64,000 nucleotides of DNA, taken from positions 1-64,000 of the forward strand of contig CAZQIZ010000008.1 of NCBI GenBank assembly GCA_964593585.1. The letters run 5' to 3'. The DNA is from JACQFV01 sp964593585 (GTDB lineage: Bacteria; Zixibacteria; MSB-5A5; WJJR01). Of the stretch, positions 36,695-44,703 are shown one piece after another. Below the pieces are notes generated by a model. The model was not told the DNA's origin. It saw only the letters and a list, made by a program, of their open reading frames with translations, and made no database searches. The translations under genes and the position numbers were made by a program. Positions within the stretch are counted from its first letter, which is position 1. Every line of letters begins with the position of its first letter.

Positions 36695-38164
36695 TTGACT
36701 CAACGCCATTTACGCATCGTACTCGTCGACGACGATCCCGAGATCGCCCAGGCGGTGGTCAACTATCTCGCTCCCGAAAAGTACCACATCCGCGTCATCG
36801 GTGATGGCGCGCTGGTCATGACGGCGGTGCGGGAAGAGGCCCCCGACGTGGTCATTCTCGATGTCCATCTGCCGTCGATGTCCGGTCTGGAGATCCTCCG
36901 CCAGATCAAGGCCGAAACCCCGCAGACCCCCGTCATCATCGTCTCCGGCTACGTCTCCACCGACAACGCCATCGAGGCGATGCGCCAGGGGGCCTTCGAA
37001 TACCTGACCAAGCCGTTCCGTCTGGCCGAACTCGAGCGCGTCCTCGGACGCGCCACCGGCCAGAACGCCGGCGAGCACATTCCCGACGACGAGAATGTTC
37101 CGTTGGACGGCGACCAGATTCTCGGCAAATCGCCGGAGATGGTCGCGGTCGCCAAGATGATCGGGCAGATCGCGCTGACCGACGCGCCGGTGCTCATCAT
37201 CGGCGAGACCGGCACCGGCAAGGAACTGGTGGCGCGCGCCATCGTCCGCAACTCCGCTCGCCACAAGGCGCCGTTTTTCTCCGTCTCCTGCAGCGGCGCC
37301 TCGCCGCATTCGCTGGAGGCCGAACTGTTCGGCACCTTCGCCGATGGACGCACCGTCCGCGGCAACCTCGAAATGGCCAACGGCGGCACCATCTTCCTCG
37401 ATGAGATCGCCGATCTTTCGCTTCTGGCGCAAAGCCGTCTCTACCGTGTCCTCGAGGAGAAAATGTCCGAGCCGCTCGAAGGCGGCGACAAGCGCCCGGT
37501 CAACGTCCGGGTGATTGCCGCCTCCAACCAGAGCTTGGTCGATGCGATGAAGGAAGGCCGCTTCCGCGTGGACCTCTTCTATATGTTGAAGGCGGTCTCG
37601 GTTCACCTGCCGCCGCTGCGCGAGCGCAAGGCCGACATCCGCCTGCTCTGCGACTACTTCGGGCGCAAGTACTCGCGCATGGAGCACCGGCCGCACAAGC
37701 CGCTGTCGACGCAGGCCTACGAACGCCTGCTGCACTACCACTGGCCGGGCAACGTGCGCGAACTGGAAAACGCCGTCCATATGGCCGTGCTCCTGTCGCG
37801 CGAGTCCGAACTGATGCCGGAGGATTTCCCGGTGCTGGCCGATGTCCGGCCCACCGTGTCGCTGGACACCGACCAGGTGCGCCAGGAGTGCCGCGACATC
37901 TTTGCCCAGATCCTCGCGCAGGTCTTCGACAAGGCCGCGGCGGCGGCGCCGGGACGGGTCTACGCCGACATCACTGCGGCGCTGGAGGAGACGTTGGTCG
38001 AAGCGGCGTTGGCCGCCACCGAACAGAATCAGGTGCGCGCCGCGCAACTGCTGGGCATCTCGCGCAATACGCTGCGCGAACGCATGAAGCGCATGGCGCC
38101 GCAGGCGGGCGCCGAGGCGGTCACCGCCGGGCCCGCCCAGAATGAGCCGGCGACACGCTTCTAA
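36695..38164 (+). CDS. AAA+ response regulator lacking the GAFTGA loop
   Basis: I chose the TTG at 36695 after GGAGGG (489 residues). The receiver is complete (Asp12-14 pocket, phospho-acceptor Asp56, Lys106). The AAA+ domain has Walker A GETGTGKE (170-177), Walker B GGTIFLDE (230-237) and the FRVDLFY arginine-finger block. A Fis-type helix-turn-helix (VRAAQLLGISRNTLRERM) ends the protein. Where NtrC proteins carry GAFTGA, this one reads LFGTFADGRTVRGNLE, five residues shorter than the paralogue at 31397-32794. Without that loop it is not expected to remodel sigma-54 polymerase, so it may act like GAFTGA-less relatives such as TyrR or Rhodobacter NtrC. It lies directly upstream of the pil genes. 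Confidence 0.85.
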   Translation: MTQRHLRIVLVDDDPEIAQAVVNYLAPEKYHIRVIGDGALVMTAVREEAPDVVILDVHLPSMSGLEILRQIKAETPQTPVIIVSGYVSTDNAIEAMRQGAFEYLTKPFRLAELERVLGRATGQNAGEHIPDDENVPLDGDQILGKSPEMVAVAKMIGQIALTDAPVLIIGETGTGKELVARAIVRNSARHKAPFFSVSCSGASPHSLEAELFGTFADGRTVRGNLEMANGGTIFLDEIADLSLLAQSRLYRVLEEKMSEPLEGGDKRPVNVRVIAASNQSLVDAMKEGRFRVDLFYMLKAVSVHLPPLRERKADIRLLCDYFGRKYSRMEHRPHKPLSTQAYERLLHYHWPGNVRELENAVHMAVLLSRESELMPEDFPVLADVRPTVSLDTDQVRQECRDIFAQILAQVFDKAAAAAPGRVYADITAALEETLVEAALAATEQNQVRAAQLLGISRNTLRERMKRMAPQAGAEAVTAGPAQNEPATRF

Positions 38165-38177
38165 TGTGAAATCCACA

Positions 38178-38197
38178 GTGTGGGACAAATCCCACAC
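38178..38197. promoter_or_regulatory. Palindrome between the regulator and pilM, possible operator
   Basis: GTGTGGGA (38178-38185) and TCCCACAC (38190-38197) are perfect inverted arms around CAAA. It sits 14 bases after the regulator stop and about 130 bases before a candidate pilM promoter. It could be an operator for a Fis-type dimer or a short RNA stem; no T tract follows. Confidence 0.35.
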
Positions 38198-38309
38198 ACG
38201 GATGTTCACGGACCGGCCGGGTCCGAGAAAAAAGCCCTAAATCGAACAGCCCAACCGGCCGATGCAGTAACAGACAGTCGGGAAACCCGATGGCCCGGGA
38301 GAAAGGCAA

Positions 38310-38338
38310 TTGGCCGTCGCATCCCGCCAGGATACTCA
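38310..38338 (+). promoter_or_regulatory. Candidate promoter for pilMNOPQ
   Basis: TTGGCC (38310-38315), 17 bases, TACTCA (38333-38338). It would give a leader of about 43 bases before the pilM ATG. I found no GG-N10-GC sigma-54 signature in this gap. Confidence 0.3.
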
Positions 38339-38387
38339 AAGCACGACGGCGCCACGGCGCCGCATGAGAGCGGAAGTGGGGAGGATC

Positions 38388-39443
38388 ATGGGCTTTCCAT
38401 TCAAACGCCGTAACAAGTCGGTCGCCGCGCTCGACATCGGCGCCAACGCGCTGAAGTTCGTGCGCCTGGATCGCCACTCCGACGGGTTCACCCTGTCGGC
38501 CGCCGGCATCCGTGAAATGCCGCCCGAGGCTCTGGTCTCCCACGAGATCAAGGACCGCGACGCGATCATCCTCAACATCCAGAGCCTGCTGGACCAGTGC
38601 GATCCCCGCACCGACGAGGTGGTCGTCTCGATCGCCGGACACGGCGTCATCACCGACAAATTCGAAGTCGATCTCAAGACCGGCGGCGAGGCGGAGCAGG
38701 CCATCCTCTTCGAGGCCGAACAGCGCTCGCCCTTCGACGTCGACGACGTCTCCATGGACTACCACATCCTGCGCACCGACGCCGACCGCGGCAAGATGGA
38801 GGTCCTCCTCGTCGCCGCGCGCCGCGAATTTCTGCAGGAATATCTGCATTTGATCGAGGACGCCGGCCTGAAGACCAACATGGTCGACACCGACGCCTTC
38901 GCGGTGCTCAACGCCTACCAGATCAACTACGAGATCGACCCGGAGCGCGTCACCGCGCTGGTCAACATCGGCTTTGACACCACCAACGTGATCTTCCTCA
39001 AGGATGGTTCCTACCACTCGACCCGCGACGTCTCCGCGGGCGGGCGGATGATCTACGAAGCCATTCAGCGCGAGTTCCGTCTCAACCAGGAACTGGCCGC
39101 CAAGGTGCTCAAAGGCGAGCTGGAGTCGACGGTCGATCAGGACATGCTGCGCGCCACCGTGCGCAACGCCGCCGACGAACTGCTCACCGGCATGGAAGTG
39201 GCGTTCTCGTACTTCCGCACCCTGGCCAAGACCGACGCCGTCGATTGGATCGTGTTGTCCGGCGGCGGCGCCCTGATCCCGTATCTGCCCGAGAGCGTGC
39301 AGTCCAAACTCGGCATCCCGATTGAGATCTTTAACCCGCTGCGGAACATTGAATACGATCCCGAACTGTTCGGCAGCATCGACCCGGAAAAGATCGCCCC
39401 GCTTCTGGCGGTGGGCGTCGGATTGGCTTCGCGCGAGGTCTGA
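38388..39443 (+). CDS. pilM: Type IV pilus assembly protein PilM
   Basis: PilM is the actin-like cytoplasmic ATPase that forms a ring under the pilus alignment complex and binds the N-terminus of PilN. The 351-residue protein has the actin-fold phosphate loops SVAALDIGANALKFVRL near the start, ALVNIGFDTTNVIFLKDG in the middle and VDWIVLSGGGALIPYLPE near the C-terminus. The ATG at 38388 follows GGGGAGG at good spacing; the frame is open further upstream without support. pilN begins five bases after its stop, and the order pilM-N-O-P-Q is conserved here. Confidence 0.92.
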   Translation: MGFPFKRRNKSVAALDIGANALKFVRLDRHSDGFTLSAAGIREMPPEALVSHEIKDRDAIILNIQSLLDQCDPRTDEVVVSIAGHGVITDKFEVDLKTGGEAEQAILFEAEQRSPFDVDDVSMDYHILRTDADRGKMEVLLVAARREFLQEYLHLIEDAGLKTNMVDTDAFAVLNAYQINYEIDPERVTALVNIGFDTTNVIFLKDGSYHSTRDVSAGGRMIYEAIQREFRLNQELAAKVLKGELESTVDQDMLRATVRNAADELLTGMEVAFSYFRTLAKTDAVDWIVLSGGGALIPYLPESVQSKLGIPIEIFNPLRNIEYDPELFGSIDPEKIAPLLAVGVGLASREV

Positions 39444-39447
39444 GACC

Positions 39448-40173
39448 ATGTCAATGATTGAAATCAATCTACTGCCACGCGAACTGCGCCGCTCCACAAG
39501 CGGCCTCGCTGTCCCGAAGTCGGCCGTCACCGGCATCATCGGCGCGGTGATCTTTGCCGGCGTCCTGGGCGGCCTCACCTTCTGGCAGACCCAGCGCCTG
39601 GCCGCCGTCGAAGCGGACATCACCCGCGCCCAGGCCAAGGTCGAAAGCATGCGCGCCGACATCGAGCTGGTCGACCGCCTGACCAACGTCAAAGCGTCGA
39701 TTGCCCAGCGCCTCGAGGCCATCGAGGCCCTCGACCGCAACCGCGGCGAGTGGGTGCGCAACCTCGAAGACATCGTCGCGGTCATTCCCGACTACCTCTG
39801 GCTGTCGGGGTTCCGCCGCAACGACTTCAAGGCCAACCGCCCCGGACGCGGCCAGACCGATTCCACCGCCGCCCCGGTCAACAACGACTACCTCTTCGAC
39901 GGCTATTGCTATTCGCTGTCGAGCCTGGCCAATCTCATCCTCAATATGCAGGATTCGCCGCGCTTCTCCGACGTGTCGCTCAAGCGCGCCAACTTTACCG
40001 ACGTCAAAGACCGCAAGGTCTATGAATTCACCGTCTTTTGCCTCCTCCAACCGGTGTCCGACGACGAAGGCACCGGCGACGAGGCGGTCAACCCGGCCGA
40101 ACTGGGGATCGATCCCAACGCGCCGGCGACCGAAGTTTCGGTCTACGACGAAACGATGGACGACGGGGAATAA
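39448..40173 (+). CDS. pilN: Type IV pilus assembly protein PilN
   Basis: The 241-residue inner-membrane protein has the conserved N-terminal cytoplasmic motif IEINLLPREL that docks into PilM, then one membrane helix (about 27-47), a coiled coil (about 50-95) and a ferredoxin-like periplasmic domain (about 100-205) with YLWLSGFRRNDF. A 35-residue acidic tail follows. PilN pairs with PilO to link the cytoplasmic ring to PilP and the secretin. A second ATG, two codons in, is an alternative start. Confidence 0.88.
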   Translation: MSMIEINLLPRELRRSTSGLAVPKSAVTGIIGAVIFAGVLGGLTFWQTQRLAAVEADITRAQAKVESMRADIELVDRLTNVKASIAQRLEAIEALDRNRGEWVRNLEDIVAVIPDYLWLSGFRRNDFKANRPGRGQTDSTAAPVNNDYLFDGYCYSLSSLANLILNMQDSPRFSDVSLKRANFTDVKDRKVYEFTVFCLLQPVSDDEGTGDEAVNPAELGIDPNAPATEVSVYDETMDDGE

Positions 40174-40238
40174 CTCCCCGCGACGGCAGTCAGGAGCGTA
40201 TTCGCAGACGGGCGCTGGGCCGCCCATGGATGGATGAC

Positions 40239-40859
40239 ATGGACCTGAGGAACCCCACAACGCAAAAATGGCTTCTCGCGGGACTGGCGTGTTGCGCGGC
40301 CGCTTACTTCTGGTACACCAAGGTGTACGTCGACTACCAGGAGAAAATCGACGCCTCCTACACGCGTCTCGAAGCGCTCGAGACCGAGGTCAAGAACGTC
40401 GAGATGAAGTTCCGGACCCTCGATGCGCTCAAGCAGGAGTACAACGACATCACCTCCCGCTACCGCAACGTGTCCCAGTTGCTGCCGGAGGAAAACCAAC
40501 TCTCGCCGCTGTTGACCAAGATCCACGGCGCGGCGCTGGAGACCTCCTCGCGCGTCGCCACCGTCGATCCCCAGCCCACCGTCGACGAGGGCTTCTACCA
40601 GCGCGAGAGCTTCAATTTGACGGTGCACTCGACCTTCCATGACTTCGGCGACTTTTTGTCGCGGCTGTCGAACCTGCCGTTCATCGTCAACGTGCAGGAC
40701 GTCGAACTGGCAACCGTCGAAGACCAGAACAATCCCGAAATGGAGACCGGCGGCTACACGCTCACCGCGCGGCTGACCATCTCCACTTATCACGTTAAAG
40801 AATCCGAGCGCCTGATCCTTCTGGATCAGCCGTCGATTGCGCAAACGCCGGGGGAGTAA
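40239..40859 (+). CDS. pilO: Type IV pilus assembly protein PilO
   Basis: This 206-residue protein has a short cytoplasmic start, one membrane helix (about 10-27), a coiled coil (about 35-85) and a ferredoxin-like domain with FYQRESFNLTVHSTFHDFGDFLSRLSNLP, a typical PilO block. It forms heterodimers with PilN. Two in-frame ATGs (40230, 40239) are possible; MDLRNPTTQKWLL from 40239 is the more family-like start. The 65 bases after pilN carry no clear RBS. The stop is followed four bases later by the pilP ATG. Confidence 0.87.
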   Translation: MDLRNPTTQKWLLAGLACCAAAYFWYTKVYVDYQEKIDASYTRLEALETEVKNVEMKFRTLDALKQEYNDITSRYRNVSQLLPEENQLSPLLTKIHGAALETSSRVATVDPQPTVDEGFYQRESFNLTVHSTFHDFGDFLSRLSNLPFIVNVQDVELATVEDQNNPEMETGGYTLTARLTISTYHVKESERLILLDQPSIAQTPGE

Positions 40860-40863
40860 GACG

Positions 40864-42471
40864 ATGAAGCGACTGGATAAGATCGTAAGTCTCGTGACGG
40901 TCGGCGCCGTCGTCTGCGCCGTGGCCCTCCCCGCAATCGCCGGGGCCGCCACGCCGGTGCGGAATCTCACCCTCGCCAAAAACGGGGACTTCACCGAGGT
41001 CACCCTGCCGGTGCCGTCGTCGCAGTTGTGCGATCATTTCACCGAGCCGGCCACCGCGGCCCGCCCGTTCCGTATTGTCCTCAACATCTGCAATGCCGAG
41101 CACGCGCTGGCGCAGCAGCACTTCGCCAATTTGCCGCCGTGCGTCGTGCAGAAGATCCGCACCAGCCAGTTCGCGCCGAATCCGGAGCCGGTTGTCCGCG
41201 TCGTTCTCGACTTGACGAAGTCGGCGACCTACACCGTGCGCACCGAGGCCGACCGTCTGGTGATCGCGATCGCCGACGCCTCGCCGGCGTTCGCCGCCTG
41301 GAACGCGAACGCCGATGCGCCGACCCTGGCGCAGGCCGTCGCGCCGACCAAGATCGAAACACCCGTGGTGGAAAAGCCCAAGGTCGATCCGCCGACCGCG
41401 GCTCCGTCCACGCCGGTCGAGACCAAGCCCGCGCAGTCGCTGACCGCCGAGGCGGTCCTCACCCAGAACGAACCGGTCAACACCAACACGCCGGTCACCG
41501 CAGCCGATCTGGCCGGCCCGAACGCCGCCACGACCACGACCGCGACCGAAGTGACACCGAACACCGCCGCGCCCGCGCCGAATTTCTCGCTGCCCTCGCA
41601 GCCGCTGGTCCTGGCGCCCGAACATCTCTCCGCCGCCCGCGAAGCCGAGACGGCGATGAAACAGTCGGAGACCGCCACGGCCCCGGTCAACCCGGACAAC
41701 AATGGGCCCCCGATGCTGGCGGTCACCAATGACCCGCTGGCCAATCTCGGGCTGCCGCCGGAAAACACGACGACCGACACCGCGACCACGCAGGAAGCGC
41801 TGATCGATCGCCTCAAAGCCAAATTCTTCAGCAACAACCGCGCGCCCAAGCCCTATCTGACCGAAGAGGGGATTTTGATCGAGCAGTTGCAGAACATGGA
41901 CAGCGCGGTCTATGGCCCGCCGACGCCGGGCACGGAGATCGACCGCGAGGTGCTCCTGGAGCGCATCCGCCTCGCCTCGCAGCATCCGGGCATTCCCGCC
42001 AACATGCTGCCGTCGGTGCCGGGCGGTCCGGCCCGCGTCGAGGTCTTCTACGATGACCTCGGCCGCCGCGACCCGTTCGAGCCCCTGCTCAAAGGCCTGC
42101 GCTCGGGCTTCATCTCCGAAGCGCTGCCCAGCGTCGAAACCCTGCGCATGGTCGGCGTGCTGAAGGACGAAGACCGCGCCATGGCGCTGATGGAAGACAC
42201 CGAGGGGCACTCGTACATCATGCGCCCCGGCGACCCGGTCGAAAACGGCCGCGTCCTGTCGGTGGGTGAGATGCGCACCGTCATTCAAGTGGATGAATAC
42301 GGATGGACCCGCACCGTGGTCTTGCAGTTGTCGCCGCGCGGCGCCGATCCTTCGAAGGCGCTTGGGGCCAACAGCTGGGGACCCGACGAAACGGAAACCG
42401 TGACGCCGACTCCGGCCGCGCCGGCCACCACCGCGCCCGCGCCGACGACGCCACAGCCACAGGGTAATTGA
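40864..42471 (+). CDS. pilP: PilP-like lipoprotein-position protein with N-terminal AMIN domain
   Basis: The 535-residue protein is three times the usual PilP length. After a signal peptide (1-28) comes an AMIN-like beta domain (about 30-140: PVRNLTLAKNGDFTEVTLPV and PVVRVVLDLTKSATYTVRTEADRLVIAI). A long Pro/Thr/Ala-rich linker follows (about 150-380), then the PilP domain from about residue 396 (FYDDLGRRDPFEPLL, LRMVGVLKDEDRAMALMEDTEGHSYIMRPGD) and another Pro/Thr tail. No lipobox cysteine is present. AMIN domains normally sit on PilQ and bind peptidoglycan; here PilQ has none. GGGGGAG precedes the ATG. Confidence 0.8.
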   Translation: MKRLDKIVSLVTVGAVVCAVALPAIAGAATPVRNLTLAKNGDFTEVTLPVPSSQLCDHFTEPATAARPFRIVLNICNAEHALAQQHFANLPPCVVQKIRTSQFAPNPEPVVRVVLDLTKSATYTVRTEADRLVIAIADASPAFAAWNANADAPTLAQAVAPTKIETPVVEKPKVDPPTAAPSTPVETKPAQSLTAEAVLTQNEPVNTNTPVTAADLAGPNAATTTTATEVTPNTAAPAPNFSLPSQPLVLAPEHLSAAREAETAMKQSETATAPVNPDNNGPPMLAVTNDPLANLGLPPENTTTDTATTQEALIDRLKAKFFSNNRAPKPYLTEEGILIEQLQNMDSAVYGPPTPGTEIDREVLLERIRLASQHPGIPANMLPSVPGGPARVEVFYDDLGRRDPFEPLLKGLRSGFISEALPSVETLRMVGVLKDEDRAMALMEDTEGHSYIMRPGDPVENGRVLSVGEMRTVIQVDEYGWTRTVVLQLSPRGADPSKALGANSWGPDETETVTPTPAAPATTAPAPTTPQPQGN

Positions 42472-42499
42472 CAGGCACTCTTACGGAGGGCGAAACACT

Positions 42500-43822
42500 A
42501 TGCGACGCACCGAACACCGCCGCACACGCTGGACAGGCGCGGCACTGCTCTTGGCCGGAATCATCGGTCTTGCCCTGCTCTTCGCGAGTCCGGCGAGCTC
42601 CGAGCCGATCAAGAACATCAATTTCCAGAACGCCGACATCCGCTCGGTCATCAACTTTCTGGCCGAGTACGGCGGCGTCAACATGGTGGCCGCCCCCAAC
42701 GTCCAGGGACAGGTGACCCTGAACCTGAAGAACGTCGAGTGGCGCCAAGCCCTCGAGATTCTCGCCAACACCTACGGTCTCAAGGTGGTTGATGAGCCCG
42801 AGGGGTATGTCCACGTCCTGCTCATGAAAGACTTCATGGAGCGCGAGGCCGAGCGCGAGCGTCACAACAACGAACAGCGGCAGATCGTCGACCTCGAAAC
42901 CAAGTTCTTCCCGATCAAGCACGCCAACGCCAAGGACATCATCCCGCCGGTCAAGTCGATCCTCTCGACCCGCGGCAAGGTGGAAGTCGATGTCCGCACC
43001 AACGGCCTGCTGGTCTCCGATGAGCCGGGCAACCTGGTCCGCCTCGAGAAGTTCATCGCCGAGATGGACCGCGAGACCCGCCAGGTAAAGATCGCCGCCA
43101 AGATGGTCGAAGTCTCCAGCGACTACCTCCACGAGCTGGGCGTCAGCTGGCAGGTCAGTTCCGAGGGCGAGGACTCGCGCGGACGCGATTACTTAAATGA
43201 CGCCGTCACCGACGGCGCCGACCGTCTGACCGACCCGTTCGGCCAGTACACGTTTACCACGATCCAAAATGGCTGGGATCTGGAAGCGAAAATCGCCGCG
43301 CTGGTCTCCGACGGCAAAGGCAAGATCGTCGCCCATCCCGAAATCACCACCGTCGACAACAAGGAAGCCCGCATCCAGGTCGGGCAGAAGGTCCCGGTCA
43401 AGCAGTTCTCCGCCACCGGCGACGTGGTCATCACCTTTGAGGAAGTGGGCACCATCCTCCGCGTCACCCCGCACATCACCTCCGACAATCGCATCCTGCT
43501 GCAGATGAAGCCGGAGCGCTCGTCGTTCTTCTTCGACCCGAGCGGCATCGTGATCAACACCAGCAACGCCGAAACCAACGTGGTCGTGGAAAACGGCCAG
43601 ACCGCGGTTGTCGGCGGCCTCACCACGCAGGATGAGATCGTCACCGAAACCGGCATCCCGGTCCTCAAGGACATTCCGGTCATCGGCGTGCTGTTCAAGT
43701 CGAAGAGCACCTCGCAGGAGTCGCGCGACCTGGTCATCTTCGTCACCCCGACCATCGTCGACCCGGCCCTGATGGGTGCCGCCGACACCGAGGGCGCCAC
43801 CCACGCCCCCGGCACCAACTAG
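42500..43822 (+). CDS. pilQ: Type IV pilus secretin PilQ, short form without AMIN domain
   Basis: This 440-residue protein forms the outer-membrane gate for the pilus. After the signal peptide (about 1-34) an STN/N0 domain (IKNINFQNADIRSVINFLAEYGG and LNLKNVEWRQALEILA) is followed by one N1 domain (FFPIKHANAKDIIPPVKSIL) and the secretin barrel (about 240-425) with VDNKEARIQVGQKVPVK, VVENGQTAVVGGL and a final VIFVTPTIV. It is shorter than typical PilQ (600-700 residues) because the AMIN repeats are absent. A clear terminator follows 28 bases after the stop, ending the operon. Confidence 0.92.
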   Translation: MRRTEHRRTRWTGAALLLAGIIGLALLFASPASSEPIKNINFQNADIRSVINFLAEYGGVNMVAAPNVQGQVTLNLKNVEWRQALEILANTYGLKVVDEPEGYVHVLLMKDFMEREAERERHNNEQRQIVDLETKFFPIKHANAKDIIPPVKSILSTRGKVEVDVRTNGLLVSDEPGNLVRLEKFIAEMDRETRQVKIAAKMVEVSSDYLHELGVSWQVSSEGEDSRGRDYLNDAVTDGADRLTDPFGQYTFTTIQNGWDLEAKIAALVSDGKGKIVAHPEITTVDNKEARIQVGQKVPVKQFSATGDVVITFEEVGTILRVTPHITSDNRILLQMKPERSSFFFDPSGIVINTSNAETNVVVENGQTAVVGGLTTQDEIVTETGIPVLKDIPVIGVLFKSKSTSQESRDLVIFVTPTIVDPALMGAADTEGATHAPGTN

Positions 43823-43849
43823 CAACCCCCGTAGTGCGTGCAAGTCATA

Positions 43850-43887
43850 AACGTCCCGTGGCCCGCCAGCCACGGGACGTTTTCTTT
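43850..43887 (+). terminator. Rho-independent terminator of the pil operon
   Basis: A perfect 13-base stem (43850-43862 with 43869-43881) around CCGCCA is followed by TTTCTTT. This is the strongest intrinsic terminator in the window. Confidence 0.85.
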
Positions 43888-43908
43888 GCCGCAGGCGTGG
43901 CGACGACC

Positions 43909-44074
43909 TTCAACCTGTGCCGAACAGGTTGAAAGCGCACAGCCCAAGGGCGGGTCTCAGACCGTCCCCCACGATTGACGCGCATTGAAATTGTAGGGGC
44001 AGGTCTGAGACCTGCCCTCTGCTGCTTATGTAACGGGAGGGCGAATCGGCCGCGGCGGAGAGCCCGCTCTTTGT
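43909..44074. repeat. Cluster of palindromic repeats between pilQ and hxlR
   Basis: Four palindromes stand side by side: TTCAACCTGT/ACAGGTTGAA (43909-43933), an imperfect GGGTCTCAGACC unit (43948-43969), a perfect GGGCAGGTCT/AGACCTGCCC (43997-44017), and a GGGAGGGCG...GAGAGCCCGCTCTTTG element (44035-44074) that recurs at 59000-59036 and 59078-59111. The gap has no gene. Confidence 0.6.
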
Positions 44075-44081
44075 CGTCGAG

Positions 44082-44513
44082 TCATCTTCCGCCGGTTCGT
44101 GGGCGTTGGGCGGCACGGTCGTAACGATCGCGGGCTTCCTTGATCGCGGTGCGATGCCGCTCGGCCCAGTCCGCCAACGCCATGATCGGCTTCAGCAGCG
44201 TGCGCCCTTGGGTGGTCAGTTCATACTCCACCCGTGGCGGCGTGGTGGGGAAGACGGTGCGCCGGATCAATCCATCCCGTTCCAGCCCGCGTAGCGTCGT
44301 GGTCAACATCCGCTGCGAGATGCCGTCGATGGTGGAGCGCAACTCGCTGAAGCGCCTGGCCCCGCCCCCCAGAAGCGCCACCACCAGCACGCTCCATTTG
44401 TCCCCCACCCGATTGAGAATCTCGCGGATCAGGCAGCCATCATCCCGACGGCCGCGCGGGGCACGGCCCACCTCGCAGAAGCAGTGACGCAATCCTTTGT
44501 GACGCAATGGCAT
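44082..44513 (-). CDS. HxlR-family transcriptional regulator
   Basis: This 143-residue winged-helix protein has the family core CLIREILNRVGDKWSVLVVALL, then RRFSELRSTIDGISQRMLTTTLRGLERDGLI and RVEYELTTQGRTLL. HxlR proteins bind as dimers and respond to reactive electrophiles or other small ligands, often through cysteines; here Cys11, Cys13 and Cys27 precede the recognition domain. It is divergent from the efflux operon at 44704, and the 190-base gap between them carries several dyads, so local control of the pump and itself is likely (inference). Confidence 0.9.
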   Translation of the reverse strand: MPLRHKGLRHCFCEVGRAPRGRRDDGCLIREILNRVGDKWSVLVVALLGGGARRFSELRSTIDGISQRMLTTTLRGLERDGLIRRTVFPTTPPRVEYELTTQGRTLLKPIMALADWAERHRTAIKEARDRYDRAAQRPRTGGR

Positions 44514-44520
44514 AATGCGA

Positions 44521-44581
44521 CCGTTTGTATCCCGTTTAAGGCACGGTGCCCTCTTGGTTCCGAAAAGTAACCAACAAACGG
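44521..44581. promoter_or_regulatory. Nested dyads between hxlR and the efflux operon, candidate operators
   Basis: Three nested inverted repeats: CCGTTTGT (44521-44528) with ACAAACGG (44574-44581), the short palindrome GGCACGGTGCC (44540-44550), and TTGGTT/AACCAA (44554-44574). This density in a divergent regulator-pump gap points to operator sites, but no protein binding is shown. Confidence 0.4.
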
Positions 44582-44703
44582 AACAAAACCTCTCCCGCTT
44601 CGTTAACGCAGATTACCGCGGAGAGTTTCTGAGAAAATGATAACCTCCGCGCTCCGATTTTCGTTTGCATCAGCGATTCAGGAGACCGTACTCCGCGAGG
44701 ACC

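Noticed and set aside
38165..38387. Sigma-54 promoter before pilM
   Set aside because: Candidate GG and GC pairs are 12 bases apart rather than 10, so they do not meet the consensus spacing.
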